Under the pieces are notes generated by a model. The model was not told the origin of the DNA and did no database searches. It worked only from the letters and a program-made list of their open reading frames with translations. A stretch of DNA of 64,000 nt. It comes from Merluccius polli. Its lineage: Eukaryota; Chordata; Actinopteri; Gadiformes; Merlucciidae. The DNA lies in assembly GCA_030340625.1 (NCBI GenBank), contig JAOPHQ010000575.1, positions 169,501 to 233,500 of the forward strand, in the 5' to 3' direction. Below, in pieces: positions 1-11,835 of the stretch (its first letter is position 1; each line of letters starts with the position of its first letter). The translations under genes and the position numbers were made by a program.

Positions 1-559
1 ATGTGATTTTCTGTTGTTTTTGTTGTTTAAGTATATTCTACAGAAATGCATACACTTTTTTTTGGTAAATTAGGCAATTATAAACCTTTCAATACCCACT
101 TGTAATTGTAGGATAGGCATTTTGATACACAACACAACAAGATGCCGCATGGAAGGGCCATCTAAGTGTTCAATTATTTGGTTAATCGTTTGCTCATTAA
201 CCAGCCTTTGAAAACTGCAGCATTTATATCAGCATTTAAATCTGTGCTGTTCAAATTCTGCATGGAGCTGCAAGCAAAGTGGGCTAATTTTCAGTGAATT
301 TAACCTAATTGTGCAAGATCCCACTTTCCTGATTGAAACATCTTATCTTAATTACGGAGAATAGAATAGTTGTCTTCCACTTAAATGGATGTGGCAGGAA
401 CAAGCTGCCTTACAGTCAATGGGAAATATAAATGAATCATGTTCTATGGAAGTGTCTGATGAAAAGTTATTCAGGGATTACATTTTTTTTTAATGGCTTT
501 ATGGTGTTATGGGGAAATCCAATTATTTACATTAGTGAACATTATTCTATCAATCATAA

Positions 560-2460
560 ATCTGCTTGAAACTTGGTATGCACATAGAGGATACCCCCCT
601 TAACAAGTGTACCAAATTTGGTGTCAATCACAAAAGAAATGACCTCACAGTGTCCATTTAAAAAATGCTAAGCTAAGCACTAGGCACCAAACTGACACAT
701 AAACGGCACCTACTCTTAAACCATGATTCGGATTCACTCTAAATCGCTTGGGGACACACATTGCCCCAAGTGATGTGCTCCTGCCAATTCCTGGAAAAGG
801 GCAGTCGCTGGGGTTGGCGGCGCATATGGGCTGTGAATACTTTTTAAGACTGCTTGCAGTTTTAATTTTTTTTTTTGATTGGTATCGCCTATAGCTCAGC
901 CCCTGATTGCTTGAAACTTTACTAATTTGTCGACGACATATGTATCCCGGTAAAGCAGATCTCCAAAAAGTCTGGCATCACTTCGCCCATAGGGGGCGCT
1001 ATAATTCGCGGTCAAAGTTAAATGCTCAGCCCTGATCAACTTGATCAACAAACATTTCTGAAACTTGGTGTATAGGCGTTATTTGACATGCTGAACATTT
1101 TTGCCTCTTATGGCCTGGTCAGACTATACGATTTTATTGTCGCTCACGTTTGTCGTTTACGATCTACCATGTCACACTATACGATTTTAGAACCATGAAA
1201 ACCTCTCCGCGTCTTGGTCGGGAGAGTGGCCACATACACCGACAGCATCGGTCGCGTCGCTGTGGAATTCCCGGGAGTTTTTCATACAGTAGGCTATGAT
1301 GTCAACAATTGAAACGTCATACGACTCCCGTCAAATTTCTGACAAGCCAGACTTTTTGTCGGGCTGTTTTAGAACGTCGTGAACGACAAATCGCAAGTCG
1401 TGAAGCATGTCACATTATACGATTCACTCCGCGTTCGATGTCGTGCCCGACCATTTGAAATCGGATACGACGCTGTAAACTTGTCGGTCACGACAAATTC
1501 GGGGCAAAATCGGGCTGAAATCGTATAGTCTGACCAGGCTATTAGACCCATAAGGTCCATCTGGATAGATTTTTCTTTTTTCGGAAAACTTCAATAATCT
1601 TCTTCTAAATAACCACAGCTCCAAATCTTGTAGACATGCTCTATGGATGTGTCTGTTGTTATTGTTAGTTTTATTATTATCAGGTGTCAAGCACCGAAGC
1701 TGCAAGGCACCTAATGTTATTGCCAGTTTTATTATAATTATTCCGCCACATTCGCTAGTTCGGCATGTTCCCCTGGCTCACCTTTTACCAACATTTCAAC
1801 ATTAATCCCAAATAGTCTGAAACGGCCAAACCTCTAAAGAGGAACCAATCAGTACCAGTCTAGTGCCACCAATGCGTCAATGTTGCAACATTTCAAAAGG
1901 CCAAATCTCAAGTTCCATTTACCCAATATTTGCAAACATGGTGTCATATGATGCGGCTTCTCTTTGCCTATAACTTTGAGGCCATGGACTTCCGCCTACC
2001 AGAAACTCCGCCATTTTGAATTATCTGCAAAACCTGCTTTTTACATCTCCTCCCAGGCCAATTGTCCAATTCCAACCGACTAAGCTCAAATTGATTCCCA
2101 ATGTTGCACAGAATTCATCAAAAAAATGTATTGTGCGCGATTCTCACACAATTGGGGACTCATCTCTAGAACCCACCCCAGAAAGGACAGCCAGAAGATG
2201 AGCCACATGCGGGTGCTATAATACCAACATTCACTAAAATTGCCAGTTCCTAGCCCGAATGTCCGATTTGAGCGAAACTGACCTATGGCCGACCTATTGC
2301 CAACAAATAAATATATGCAAATTAGCCAACATCATTCACTCAATCAATCACAAGTCCGCTTTAAAGTGGCCCAGGGGCTTGAAATGTTTGTGCTCGTGTA
2401 TTAGCCTTGCTAGCTTTAGCATGTTAGCGTGCCCACAGAAAATTGCACATACGACGAATT
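560..2460. repeat. Old degenerate interspersed repeat, unclassified, split by a MITE
   Basis: No gene is seen in 1-1110 or 1545-2460. Variants of one phrase (TTGAAACTTGGTRTR-like) recur near 570, 911 and 1050. The text on either side of the MITE at 1111-1541 reads continuously once the MITE and one copy of its 3-bp target duplication are removed. The wording resembles a diverged repeat common in fish genomes, but I cannot name the family or its ends. Nothing recognisable is seen in 1-559. Confidence 0.35.
1111..1541. mobile_element. Non-autonomous PIF/Harbinger-like MITE (431 bp)
   Basis: The two ends are inverted repeats: the left end reads GCCTGGTCAGACTATACGAT from 1113, and its exact reverse complement ends at 1539. 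The trinucleotide TTA flanks both ends (1108-1110 and 1542-1544), matching the TWA target duplications of PIF/Harbinger elements. Near-copies of CATGTCACACTATACGAT occur inside, at about 1169 and 1407, as subterminal repeats. There is no coding capacity. The Harbinger assignment rests on the duplication length and sequence; there is no transposase to confirm it. Confidence 0.75.
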
Positions 2461-3617
2461 GCCTCATGCAACCACACATCGGTTGTTCAAAAAAAGTAAA
2501 ATTTCTAGATTAATATGCCATTAATGAAACAGTGTGTAGTCTACCTGAAACTGGTGAAAAGGTCAACTATGAAGTAATAATATTTTTAAATGAACACACA
2601 AGATGATATTACTGAGGACTGGTTTAAGCTATTTTGATCAGAATGTCTTCCTTAGCATCTCTATTGTTGACCACAGGTCATCGGTTTCAATTCATGGATC
2701 AGGAAGTACATACTGCAATTGGAGCACACAGACCCTTGCCTCATTGCAGCCAGTCCACCTGCTATACTATATTACAATGTCGTCACTATTCACTCATTCT
2801 TAAAATAACACAAACCGTTCGGAGTGATCAGCAGCATGTGTTGTTAGACAGCACTGTTTGAAGCAGTATACGATTGATCTAACCCTAACCCTGATCTAAG
2901 ATAGCGAGGCATATTTATACGGTAGTAGCAATTTCTCCACTGTTTGGCCAAATTCACCTTGAGTGGGAATTTACTCATAAAATGGATCCATGACCTTGAT
3001 CAGTTTTGTGAGAGACATTTTCTTGCTGCAGAACTGCACATTGTGACAGAGCCAGAAGGGGTTGCATTAGTATAATTTGTATAATTTGTCATTTCAATAT
3101 TTACATTGCAATTATAGTAATGGTAATAGCAATCATTACATGGTCTGTATACAAATCATTACATCACTGCCCTGCCTTGTTATGAAATGTATATTCACTT
3201 CTATAATTACTTACAAAGCTATGCTTCTCCAAGAAATGTATTTTTAATAAGTCACATGAAATCATACAGAGTTTTCACTGTCCCCCTTGGTGGTCTTATA
3301 GATCTCCTTCAGTGGCTATGGAAATTGGTGAGCCTAAGCAGGATTACAGGGTGTCCATTCACACACGCACCTAACCATATTGGGTTGCTACTAGTGGTCG
3401 TGGCTGTAGCCATGTCTGTGCACACCCCCCAGTGGCTCCCCCCTCCCAGCAGTAAAATGTGTTTTATTGGAGTTAACACTGAGGTCAAATAAAGCAGATT
3501 TATTTCTAATGATTACTAGCACTCTGCTAGCCAGTCTATAAAACAGAAACCAATCACTGACACAAGCACACGCACGCACGCACACACGCACGCACACAAA
3601 CACACGCACGCACACAA

Positions 3618-3681
<64 letters not shown>

Positions 3682-4039
3682 AGCTGCAGAAAAGAGATAC
3701 CATTCCTATTGTGCAAAAGACCCTGCTATGAGAATAAAGTTTATGCCCATTTTACCCCCCTTAGAGTAACTGACACCCTCTAAAATTGGTTCAAAGGCGA
3801 CATCTTTTGGGTCAGGACCCACAATAAAACACTATTATTTCTATGACAGATGACCTAGCATATAAGCGAAGGCCACTTTATCCATGCTGCTATAATTGAG
3901 CGGTTGTTGAGTGTACGTTTGTTTGTCTGTGTCTATGTATGTGCCTGTGTGTAAACATGTTTGCCAGCATGTGTACTTATAGAAGAAGGATCGTGTAATG
4001 TAGGAAATTAACCTACCTAATATGTATGTATAATAATGA
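2461..4039. other. Intergenic stretch without recognisable genes
   Basis: Both strands show only short, compositionally random ORFs. Apart from the CA-rich microsatellite at 3561-3676, no repeat, RNA gene or conserved-looking block is evident. A short TAACCCTAACCCTGA run near 2879 is too short to be a telomere-like array. Confidence 0.6.
3561..3676. repeat. (CA)n microsatellite with CGCA variants
   Basis: Alternating CA with interspersed GCACG and AAACA variants. Long Cys/Val ORFs on the minus strand here are artefacts of the repeat. Confidence 0.95.
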
Positions 4040-4640
4040 AAAAATATGTTTTCATCTTGAGCTGTATGTCTCAACCAGGAGCAACACCATCAGCACCACC
4101 ACCTCACTTCTCACAAGTTGCCTAAAGGACAAAAAAGCCTGTATGCAACAGAGCTTTCTACAACTCAACTGTGAACAGAGGTCATCCTCCTTGGAACCCA
4201 TACAGCCATTAATCAACTCACAAACTTCAGCCTCACTGTTGACGGTGTTAGGGTCCTCCCCTCCAGTGAAGTCCATGACCTGGGAGTGATACTGGACAGC
4301 AACCTATCCCTCGAGACCCACATTGAGAACATCACCAAAGTTGTATTCTTCCATCTCAGGAACATCTCAACAAATCTGTTACATACTGAACCAACCTGCT
4401 GCTGAACATCTCATCCAGCCTTCATTTCATCCTGTCTGCTCTACTGCAATGCCCTCCTTGTGGGGGCATCTGCCAAACCCATCAGCAGGGTGCAGTTTCT
4501 GCAGGAGCCTCCCACTTTGCGACCTACTCCATATTTCGCTAAACCGGAAGCTCGTCAGCAGGGTGCAGTTTGTTCGGAACTGTGCTGCCTGTATTCTCAC
4601 CCAGAGACGTTGGAAGTAGGGGTGCGGGGTGTGTGACAGC
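4040..4640 (+). mobile_element. Degenerate L2-like LINE fragment (C-terminal reverse transcriptase)
   Basis: Conceptual translation across several frames gives the order of phrases typical of L2/Maui-type LINE ORF2 C-termini: a 'DLGVILDSNLSLETHI' block near 4270-4325, then text resembling the region before 'LDYCNALL', with a 'YCNALLVG' block near 4441. Frames change repeatedly, so it is a dead remnant. The orientation is plus. The family call comes from remembered motif order, not an alignment. Confidence 0.5.
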
Positions 4641-5649
4641 ACCCTATCTACAGCTTCCCTTTACAGCAACAAACGTAGACACAGATGTTTATACAGTTTG
4701 AAGCCTACATTTGTTCTTCATAGAATAAATATGCTTTTAATATGCCTAACCCTTGAATGTGTTTCTGCCCACTTGTGAAAGTGGGCAGAAGTGTCTGTAC
4801 TGGATTTGAGGTACCATAAACAAAATGCACATATGACAGCTCATTTCCGTCAATGCAGGCAAAATGCATAGTAGATAATAGACTAGTCATAACATAGGTA
4901 TAAATGACAAATGTAGCAAAGTAAAAGGCAAAAAACTACTGAAAGGTTCCGAAAGGTGTCCAAATGTGCAAGGTTCATGCACCAGCTAACTGCAGGTACC
5001 TATTTTTCTATTTTTGCATATTTTCATTTGGCCTCATGTTGTTTATTTTTTTTAGATATATGACTAGATGGAAAAGCTAGCCTTCATTCAGAGGTGGTCT
5101 CTCATTCAAGTAGGCTATAAGTATTTGTACCTTCAAGGGCCTAGGATTTGCCAAATTACTTGATTTTGCACCTTTTTATTGATATGAGCATGTGTGACAT
5201 AGGTTATGCCTCTTTGATATGATCTTTCTGATGTTAGCTTTGTTAACATCTTAATTACTTCTTAATCTTCTTCTTAATTGCTGTATACGCAAAGTATTTG
5301 AAATTAAAGCCTCTTTGGTCGGGCTCATTAATAGCTCAGTCTAATCAGCACTGCTTTGTTGGACAGTGCTGTCCAGGATGGGGCACCATGAAAGAAGTGA
5401 TAACGGTGTGACGGATGAAGCAGTTGGTGCGACGATATTTACAGCACGGAAATGTTGTACCTACATAGTGTATCTACATAGGGTATCGTGTCTGTTTGCA
5501 GTGTGTGTGTGTGTATGTGTGTGCAGTTATTTTAATAGTGGCAACACTTTAAGCATATTCATTGACAGGGTAGAACCCCTCGAGTTTTACTTAAAATACT
5601 TTATTTAATAGAACATGAAAAACATGAACATGAAAATCACTTGGGGTTC
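4641..5649. other. Intergenic stretch, nothing recognised
   Basis: AT-rich, without convincing ORFs, repeats or RNA genes apart from a short (GT)n run near 5502-5523. Confidence 0.6.
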
Positions 5650-6330
5650 CGTAAGGGACAATTATTGGGATGCTTTTGTTCAACAAGGCCTTCGACTCTG
5701 TGAGTAGGGCGCTTTTATGGAGCATTCAAATTTTGCTGCCCAGTCAAATTTGTCAATATTGTTTACCAGTTCAATGATGTGATGATGCTAGTGTGACCAT
5801 AGGAGTGCACGAGTCCAAGCCTTTCAAAGTATGCACTGGGGTGGGGCAGGGGTTTGTGCTGGCACCTTTACTTCTCAACATCTTCCTCCTTTAGATCACC
5901 CAGCTTCTCCACAGGGAGCTTGAGGACATCAGTGGGGTAATAGTGGGCTTCAGGCTGGACAGGAACCTTTTCAACACCAGAAGCCTCCAAGCAACCAGCA
6001 AGATTAAACAAGCTTCAAGTCCCTTTGGGAAACTCAGCCATTGGGTCTTTCAGAACAAGCACCTCCATCTTCACACAAAAGTGTCCATCTACCATGCATC
6101 ACCAGCTGCTCTACAGCTCTGAAGCCTGGACCTCCTACAGCCACATCAACTATACTCAAGCAATACTGAAGTACTGGAAAGAACAGCTTTAACAGTATTA
6201 TGGCCCCAACACCAACAGCGCTTGGGCATTTGATCTGGATCAGGATGACCCTGGATCGACTGCCTAGCAAGACCCTGTATGGCCAACTACATCTGGGACT
6301 GCGAAGGTCAGCAGGAGGTCAGAAGTGTCT
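5650..6330 (+). mobile_element. Degenerate non-LTR retrotransposon fragment
   Basis: Translated fragments contain a LINE reverse transcriptase signature: 'FNKAFDSV'-like text near 5680, 'GVRQGFVLAPLLLNIFL'-like text near 5840-5890, then 'KASSPFGKL...VFQNKHLHLHTKVSIY' near 6010-6095 and a degraded 'WRDRV'-like region near 6230. This order is typical of the thumb and C-terminus of non-LTR ORF2 proteins. Several stops and frameshifts show it is inactive. The exact clade is not determined. Confidence 0.5.
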
Positions 6331-6918
6331 GAGCTTTGATCTTCCGAATCAGTTAAATTATTTCAGAATGCCATCTATTGATAGAGGATGTTGATTTCAA
6401 TTAATCTCTTTTGACATCATCAAAGCTTTGAGTTAAAGGTTTTGGTGTCTGAGTATCCAAATAAGGTTGTTTTGGAGAAGAATTCCCCCCATTAAACTTA
6501 ATTTGGTTTCAAATGAAATTTTTAATTGGATAGAAATAGAATAGAAATAGAAAAAAGAGTGAGGCTTTATAAAATCAGAACATTAATAAAAATAAAGAGC
6601 TATATGGTTCTTTGTCCCTTGGTTTTCTTTGAAGAATAACAACATAATCTATCTGTAGCAGAGTGTGATAGTTCCTATTAAGTAGACTTAGTGAAACAAC
6701 AAACAGTATTTCAGGTCTTCCTTTTATACCCCCAATCATCTTCGCCTCACTTTCCTTTTTTTCCTTTGTCATGCTTCTATATTTCAGATTGCCCTCTTCT
6801 CTTTTCCCATTACAGCAGTAATAGCCCCCCATCCTCCACTTACACACACTTGACCCACACAGTCATTCTGCTTCTCTTTCCATCTCCATCTCTCTGTCAA
6901 GGCCATAGCCGTGCTTCC
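6331..6918. other. Intergenic stretch, nothing recognised
   Basis: No gene, and no repeat boundary other than the start of the LTR element at about 6919. Pyrimidine-rich sequence gives long spurious ORFs from 6691 onward. Confidence 0.55.
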
Positions 6919-6992
6919 AGTTATTCCTTGTGTTTCTTGTGTTTTCCATTTTCCTTGTGTCTCCTGCACTCTCCTGTTTGTCTCCCTCTTTC

Positions 6993-7026
<34 letters not shown>

Positions 7027-7320
7027 TGTGTGTGCATCTGTGTTGTGGGTGTGGCACTCCATTCATTCTCCCGGCTCCCTGATTGCTGTTCATCCCATTC
7101 ACCTGCTCCAAGCCTCACACCTGCTATCCATCATCTCATCAACTCTGCAGTATATCTACCTTGGTTCTTCATTCACTCATCACCAGATAATTTCAGCCAT
7201 TGTGGTTAGCCAACGTCTCCACCCCCTTGAATTGTGTATTTCTAGTTATATCTCTTGTGTATTTTTTGCCTGCCTGCCATTGAGCAATCCAGTCTGTCGG
7301 TCACTAGCTTCCCAACAACC
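6919..7320 (+). repeat. 5' LTR of the gypsy element, 3'-truncated
   Basis: Matches the 3' LTR from the TTCCTTGTGTTTCTTGTG block (6925) through the CTCCCGGCTCCCTGATTGCT block and on to the TCACTAGCTTCC block near 7312. A (TG)n tract at 6993-7034 is expanded relative to the 3' LTR. After about 7320 the similarity stops and internal sequence begins, so roughly the last 200 bp of the LTR are missing here. Confidence 0.8.
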
Positions 7321-9158
7321 ACTTGCTCACCAGTAAGAGTGGGAGTACTGGTGAGCCAAACTTCCACCCCTCCTTTCCCACAAATGCAATTTCAAGCCAC
7401 CCTGTGTTGGAATCAGGAATCGTTGCCAGTCGTTGCCAATCGTTGCTAGCATTGGTGGACTCTGACGCTGATGAGAATCTTTTTGACCTGAACACAGCGT
7501 TCCAGGCTGGCATATCTGTTGAACCTTTTGCTTCCCCTCTGTATGCTTATTCCTCAGACGGGAGACTCCTTGCTTGACTCCTTGTTCTTTTTATCATTCT
7601 ACCTGTCTGCAATCAGCTCTTTCTCCAAAAGAGGGGATCATCATCTTATCTTTTACTGAACCCTCAGACCTGACAACCATTCCCTCTAAATACCACGACC
7701 ATAGCAAAGCATACCTATTCCCTGGTGCTGCCTTACCTTCCAGTCGGCTGTACAACCAACCTGTCCTGTCCTGAAAGAGAAACCATGGAAAGATATATCA
7801 ATGACTGTCTTGCTGTTGGCATCATTTGGCCATCTTCCTCCCCAGTTGGTGCTGGCTTCTTCTTTGTGTCAAAGAAGGATCCGTCCCTGCACCGACTTCC
7901 ATGGTTTGAAAAGTATCCCCTGCCCTTGATTAGTTCAGCATTTGAGCCTCTTCACGGAGCCACTGTGCTTTCCAAGTTGGATTTAAGAAATGCTTATCAG
8001 TTAAGATTGAGTGAAAGACCGCCTGGTGGTGAGTGTTGATGAGTGGAAAACCACCTTCAACACTTCCCTGGGCCACTTTGAATATTTGGTTATGCCCTTT
8101 GGGTTAACCAACACCCCCGCAGTCTTCCAGGCTCTTGTTAATGACACAGGAACTTCTTAAACTGATCTGTTTTCTTGCATTGTGATGCCATCCTGATCTT
8201 CTCTCGCAACATCAAGGAACACGTCCAACATGTTCGACAAGACACAGAATTCTGGGGAACAAGTAGTTTGTAAAAGCAGATAAATGTGAGTTCCACGTTA
8301 GTTCATTAAGTTTCCTGGGGTACATCATCGAGAACAGGCAGGTGAAGACTGATCCTAAAAAGATTCAGGCAGTGGTAGAGTGGCCGAGACCGGCTTCCCT
8401 AAAACAGCTGCAATGGATTCTTAGTTTGCCAACTTCTATCAACGCTTCGGTCTACAGAATACAGTTGGGTAGCAGCACCACTTACCCACTCACTACTTCA
8501 GCTGTTTCTTTCTCCTGGACTCCCAAGGCAGAACAGTTAAAGAGATGCTTCACCTCTGCTCCTGTTCTGGTTTAGCTCGACCCCTCATGCCAGTTTGTTG
8601 TGGATGCCTCTGACACCAGGGTTGGAGATGTCCTCTCCCAACGCTCAAGCTCTGACCAGAAACTACATCCTTGTGCCTTCTTTTCTCGCTGACTGTCCCC
8701 CGCTGAACGTAATTATGATGTTGGAAACCATGAGTTGTTGGCTGTAAAACTGGCCCTGGAGGAATGGAGACACTGACTTGAGGGAGCTGAACACCCATTT
8801 ATAGTTTGGACTGACCATAAGAACCTTGCTGACATCCAGACAGCCAAAAGCCTAAACTCCAGTCAGACTCATTGGGCGTTGCTTTTTTGTCACCCTTATC
8901 TACCGTCCAGGTTCCAGGAACATGAAACCTGATGCTCTCTCTCACCAATATGCCTACACAGAAGGCCCTTGCAACCGTGACACCATCCTCCCATTACCTT
9001 GTGTCATGACAGACCAGATCCAGGTAACGGTCTCCCACATCGTCTCTTTGTGCCTGACTCCAGGTTCGCCTGCCAGGGATTGGCCGCACCTTGTTCCTCC
9101 TGAAGTGACATTTCTGATGGACCACCATGGATGCTGACGCTCAAGCTTTTGTGTCACA

Positions 9159-9249
9159 AAGCATCCCAGCAAGTCGCCATTGACAGGCTTTTCCGCAAGC
9201 ACACAGTACATGCAGAAAAGCCTGTCACTGGCGACTTGCTGGGATGCTT
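9159..9249. repeat. 35-bp inverted duplication (hairpin) inside the integrase region
   Basis: Left arm 9159-9193 and right arm 9215-9249 are reverse complements over 35 bp with a single mismatch, separated by a 21-bp spacer. The right arm fits the flow of the degraded integrase-linker reading frame, so the left arm is probably the inverted copy. No target duplication is visible. Confidence 0.85.
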
Positions 9250-9812
9250 CGTCCCCTGCCTGTCCCTGATCGTCACTGAACTCACATTGCACTTAACTTC
9301 AGCATTGTTGATCGTTGATCAAGAATGATTTACACTTTGTGGCTCTTCCCAAGCTTTCTAAAGCTCAGGAGACAGCCGATCTACTTTTTTCCATCATGTT
9401 TTCCATCTACATGGTATCCCCTCGGACATCGTTTCACACAGGGGACCACAGTTCATCTCCCAAGTATGGAAATCCTTCTGTCAAGCCCTTGGAGCCTCAT
9501 GAGTTTCCTCTGGTTTTAATTCGCAGACTAACGGTCAGACGGAGCAGGCCAAGCAGGACCTTGAGGCTGCTCTCCGCTGTGATGCTGCCAGGAACCCCTC
9601 TTCACTTGGGTTTAATGCACTCACATCTCCCTGTCCAGTGCAGCTACCAGTATGTCTCCTTTCCTTCTGATTCCTTGGGGAATCAACCCCCATTGTTTCC
9701 CATTCAGGAAGAGGAGATTGCTGTTTTGTCAGTCCAGGCCCATCTCCATCGTTGCCGCAAGGTCCGGAGCGATGCTTGTGCTGCTCTGCTCCACACTGCT
9801 GACCGTAACCGG

Positions 9813-9849
9813 CAGGGCCGGCTCTAGCTAAGTTTGCGCCCTAGGCGAG

Positions 9850-9885
<36 letters not shown>

Positions 9886-10085
9886 GTGCGCGATTGTCAA
9901 GTGGGGGCGGGGGGGGGTGGGGTAGTGCGCGATTGTCAACCGGGGGGGGGGGGGGGGTTAGTGCGCGATTGTCGGGGGCCGTCGGACCTACGACCTATGG
10001 GCGCCCAAGGGTGCCTCGCGGCGCCCCTCCAGCAGATGGCACCCTAGGCGACCGCCTATGTCGCCTATGCCTAGAGCCGGCCCTG
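9813..10085. mobile_element. hAT-type MITE (273 bp) inserted in the gypsy pol
   Basis: Perfect 15-bp terminal inverted repeats (CAGGGCCGGCTCTAG at 9813 and its complement ending at 10085) are flanked by an identical 8-bp duplication GTAACCGG at 9805-9812 and 10086-10093. An 8-bp duplication with CAGGG-type ends is the hAT hallmark. Inside, the motif TTAGTGCGCGATTGTC is repeated three times, separated by G-runs, the longest being 30 G (9853-9882). There is no coding capacity. Because it sits in the gypsy element, it is younger than that insertion. Confidence 0.92.
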
Positions 10086-10531
10086 GTAACCGGTGCCTCG
10101 CTGACCTCAACTGGGCCACCGGACCCCCGCACCCGATTATCAACTGAGTCAGAAAGGTTGGCTTTCTTCAAAGGACATTCTATTAAAGACGGACTCTACG
10201 AAACTCTCACGCCGGTTCATTGGTCCCTTTGAGGTTCAAAACATTATTCACCCATCTGTTGTGAAACTCAAATTACCCAAGTCCATGAGGATTCATCCCA
10301 CTTTTCACGTCTCCCAGTTAAAACCGGTTTCTGTCAGTCCATTAAGCCCTCCAGCTGTTCTCCCTCCACCCGCCTGGATCATCGACAATCACCCGGCTTA
10401 CATTGTCTGGCGGCTATTGGATGTGCATTGCCGAGGCCGGGGGTACCAATTCCTTGTGGATCGGGAGGGATGCAGTCATGAAGAGCGCACCTGGATCCCA
10501 TGCCTCATTGAGGGGGGGGGGGGTACTATCC

Positions 10532-11067
10532 TGTAATTCCTTGTGTTTCTTGTGTTTTCCCTTTCTCCTGTGCTTCCCTATTTGTCTCCCTGTGTGTCTG
10601 TGTCGTGGACGTGGCACTCCATTCATTCTCCCGGCTCCCTGATTGCTGTTCATCCCATTCACCTGTTCCAAGCCTCACACCTGCAGTCTCTCATCTCGTC
10701 AACTCTGTATATCTACCTTGGTTCTTCATTCACTCATTGCCAGATCCTTGTTTCAGCCATTGTGGATAGCCTATGTCTCCGTTTTTTGAGTCACTGCTGT
10801 GCCACAGGATCATTGCCTGCCTGCCTGCCTGTTCATATCCCTGCCTGCCATTCAGCAATCCAGTCTGCCGGTCACTAGCTTCCAAGCTAGATTCTACAAC
10901 CACACTCTCTGCTCCTCCATGCTTCACCAGTTATCAGCCTCCCCTTACCCCTCTGCCTTCATCTGCCGGACTTTCCTCTCATCCATCCTTATTCCCTGGA
11001 AATCCTAACAATAAACCTTGATCCTTATTCATTCTAAATTTGAGTCTGTGTCTGTGTTTGGGTCTCA
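10532..11067 (+). repeat. 3' LTR of the gypsy element
   Basis: Begins TGTAATTCC just after the purine tract and ends near a CA at 11066-11067 (the end is less certain). It contains an AATAAA signal at 11010-11015, as expected near the R/U5 side of an LTR. It shares long blocks with the 5' copy but differs by microsatellite length and scattered substitutions, so the insertion is old. Confidence 0.8.
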
Positions 11068-11078
11068 CCGAGTTGATC

Positions 11079-11081
<3 letters not shown>

Positions 11082-11126
<45 letters not shown>

Positions 11127-11191
11127 CTCTTGCTCTCGCTCTCTCTCTCGCTCCCATACACACACATGGGTACATACTTATGCACGTGCGT

Positions 11192-11222
<31 letters not shown>
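11082..11222. repeat. (CT)n followed by (CA)n microsatellites
   Basis: CT-rich tract 11082-11152, then a CA tract at about 11195-11222, directly beyond the 3' LTR. ORFs over it are artefacts. Confidence 0.95.
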
Positions 11223-11225
<3 letters not shown>

Positions 11226-11689
11226 GCAGGCACACTGTTATACACACACTCTCATGCCCATGCAGATAGCATCTGACCCTAAAGGATTAATTAATTATAG
11301 TCCCCAAATATCATAGATTATTAAAAAAAATAGCATAACTAATAGTGTAATATCTCAAGCTGTCGTCTTTAATAGTCAACATTGTCTGTGTGGGTCTTAT
11401 CTTGCGCCGACAGACTCCGCTCACTATTGATTCCTGTTCATTCCAGTTGTCAGGCTAGCCAGGCCACCTTTTTACCGCTCGCAGCTCATTTGGAATCGTT
11501 AAACTTAACTGCCCACCTTCCCCAAGCACTCTCAATCCTGTCTCTTGTTCCCTCCGTCTGTGTCTCTCTACTGTGTCTATCTGTCTCTCTCTCCATCTGT
11601 CTCTCTTCTCCACCCTATCTAAAACATATTTTCTTTAACAATTCAGGGAATGAGTCTGTATGTTTTGCTACTACTACTACTATAACTAA

Positions 11690-11733
<44 letters not shown>

Positions 11734-11835
11734 ATAATAATAATAATAATAATAATAATACATTTGGCAATAGTATAAACCTATGTATCCATGAACAATG
11801 TCTGTTAATAATAATAATAATAATAGTTGGGTTGG
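11690..11835. repeat. (CTA)n/(ATA)n trinucleotide repeats
   Basis: A CTA tract passes directly into an ATA tract (to about 11760), and a second short ATA block lies at 11807-11825. No gene is seen in the surrounding 11223-12247. Confidence 0.9.

Larger units (their letters stand above)
7390..10531 (+). pseudogene. Degenerate gypsy pol (PR-RT-RH-IN-chromodomain)
   Basis: A protease-like segment near 7447-7577 has LVDSDADENLFDLNTAFQAG; the usual catalytic Asp-Ser-Gly reads DSD. Reverse transcriptase follows (about 7770-8160), with SKLDLRNAYQL at 7974 and a frameshift before the 'FEYLVMPFGLTN' block at 8079. RNase H-like sequence lies near 8600-8880 and contains in-frame stops. Integrase text (LHGIPSDIVS-like, SQTNGQTEQA-like) lies around 9406-9560. 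A chromodomain-like tail (ending near EERTWIP) lies at 10390-10500. Several stops and frame changes mean no full-length polyprotein can be made. Confidence 0.8.
6919..11067 (+). mobile_element. Decayed Ty3/gypsy LTR retrotransposon (chromodomain type)
   Basis: Two directly repeated LTR-like segments (about 6919-7320 and 10532-11067) bracket a degenerate pol region in the order protease, reverse transcriptase, RNase H, integrase and a C-terminal chromodomain. That order and the chromodomain point to a gypsy chromovirus. A purine tract ending in 12 G residues (10508-10523) lies just upstream of the 3' LTR, where the plus-strand primer is expected. The 5' LTR seems to lack its end, and no gag is recognisable, so the left part has an internal deletion. 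Stops and frameshifts are frequent. A hAT MITE (9813-10085) and an inverted duplication (9159-9249) interrupt it. The element is inactive. Confidence 0.85.

Noticed and set aside
2879..2900. TAACCCTAACCCTGA as interstitial telomere
   Set aside because: Only two units; too short to be meaningful.
6691..7336. Overlapping 172- and 141-codon ORFs
   Set aside because: They lie in pyrimidine-rich flank and the gypsy 5' LTR with its GT tract; no family similarity.
9834..10232. 132-codon Gly/Arg-rich ORF
   Set aside because: It translates the G-runs of the hAT MITE plus gypsy remnants; no real protein.
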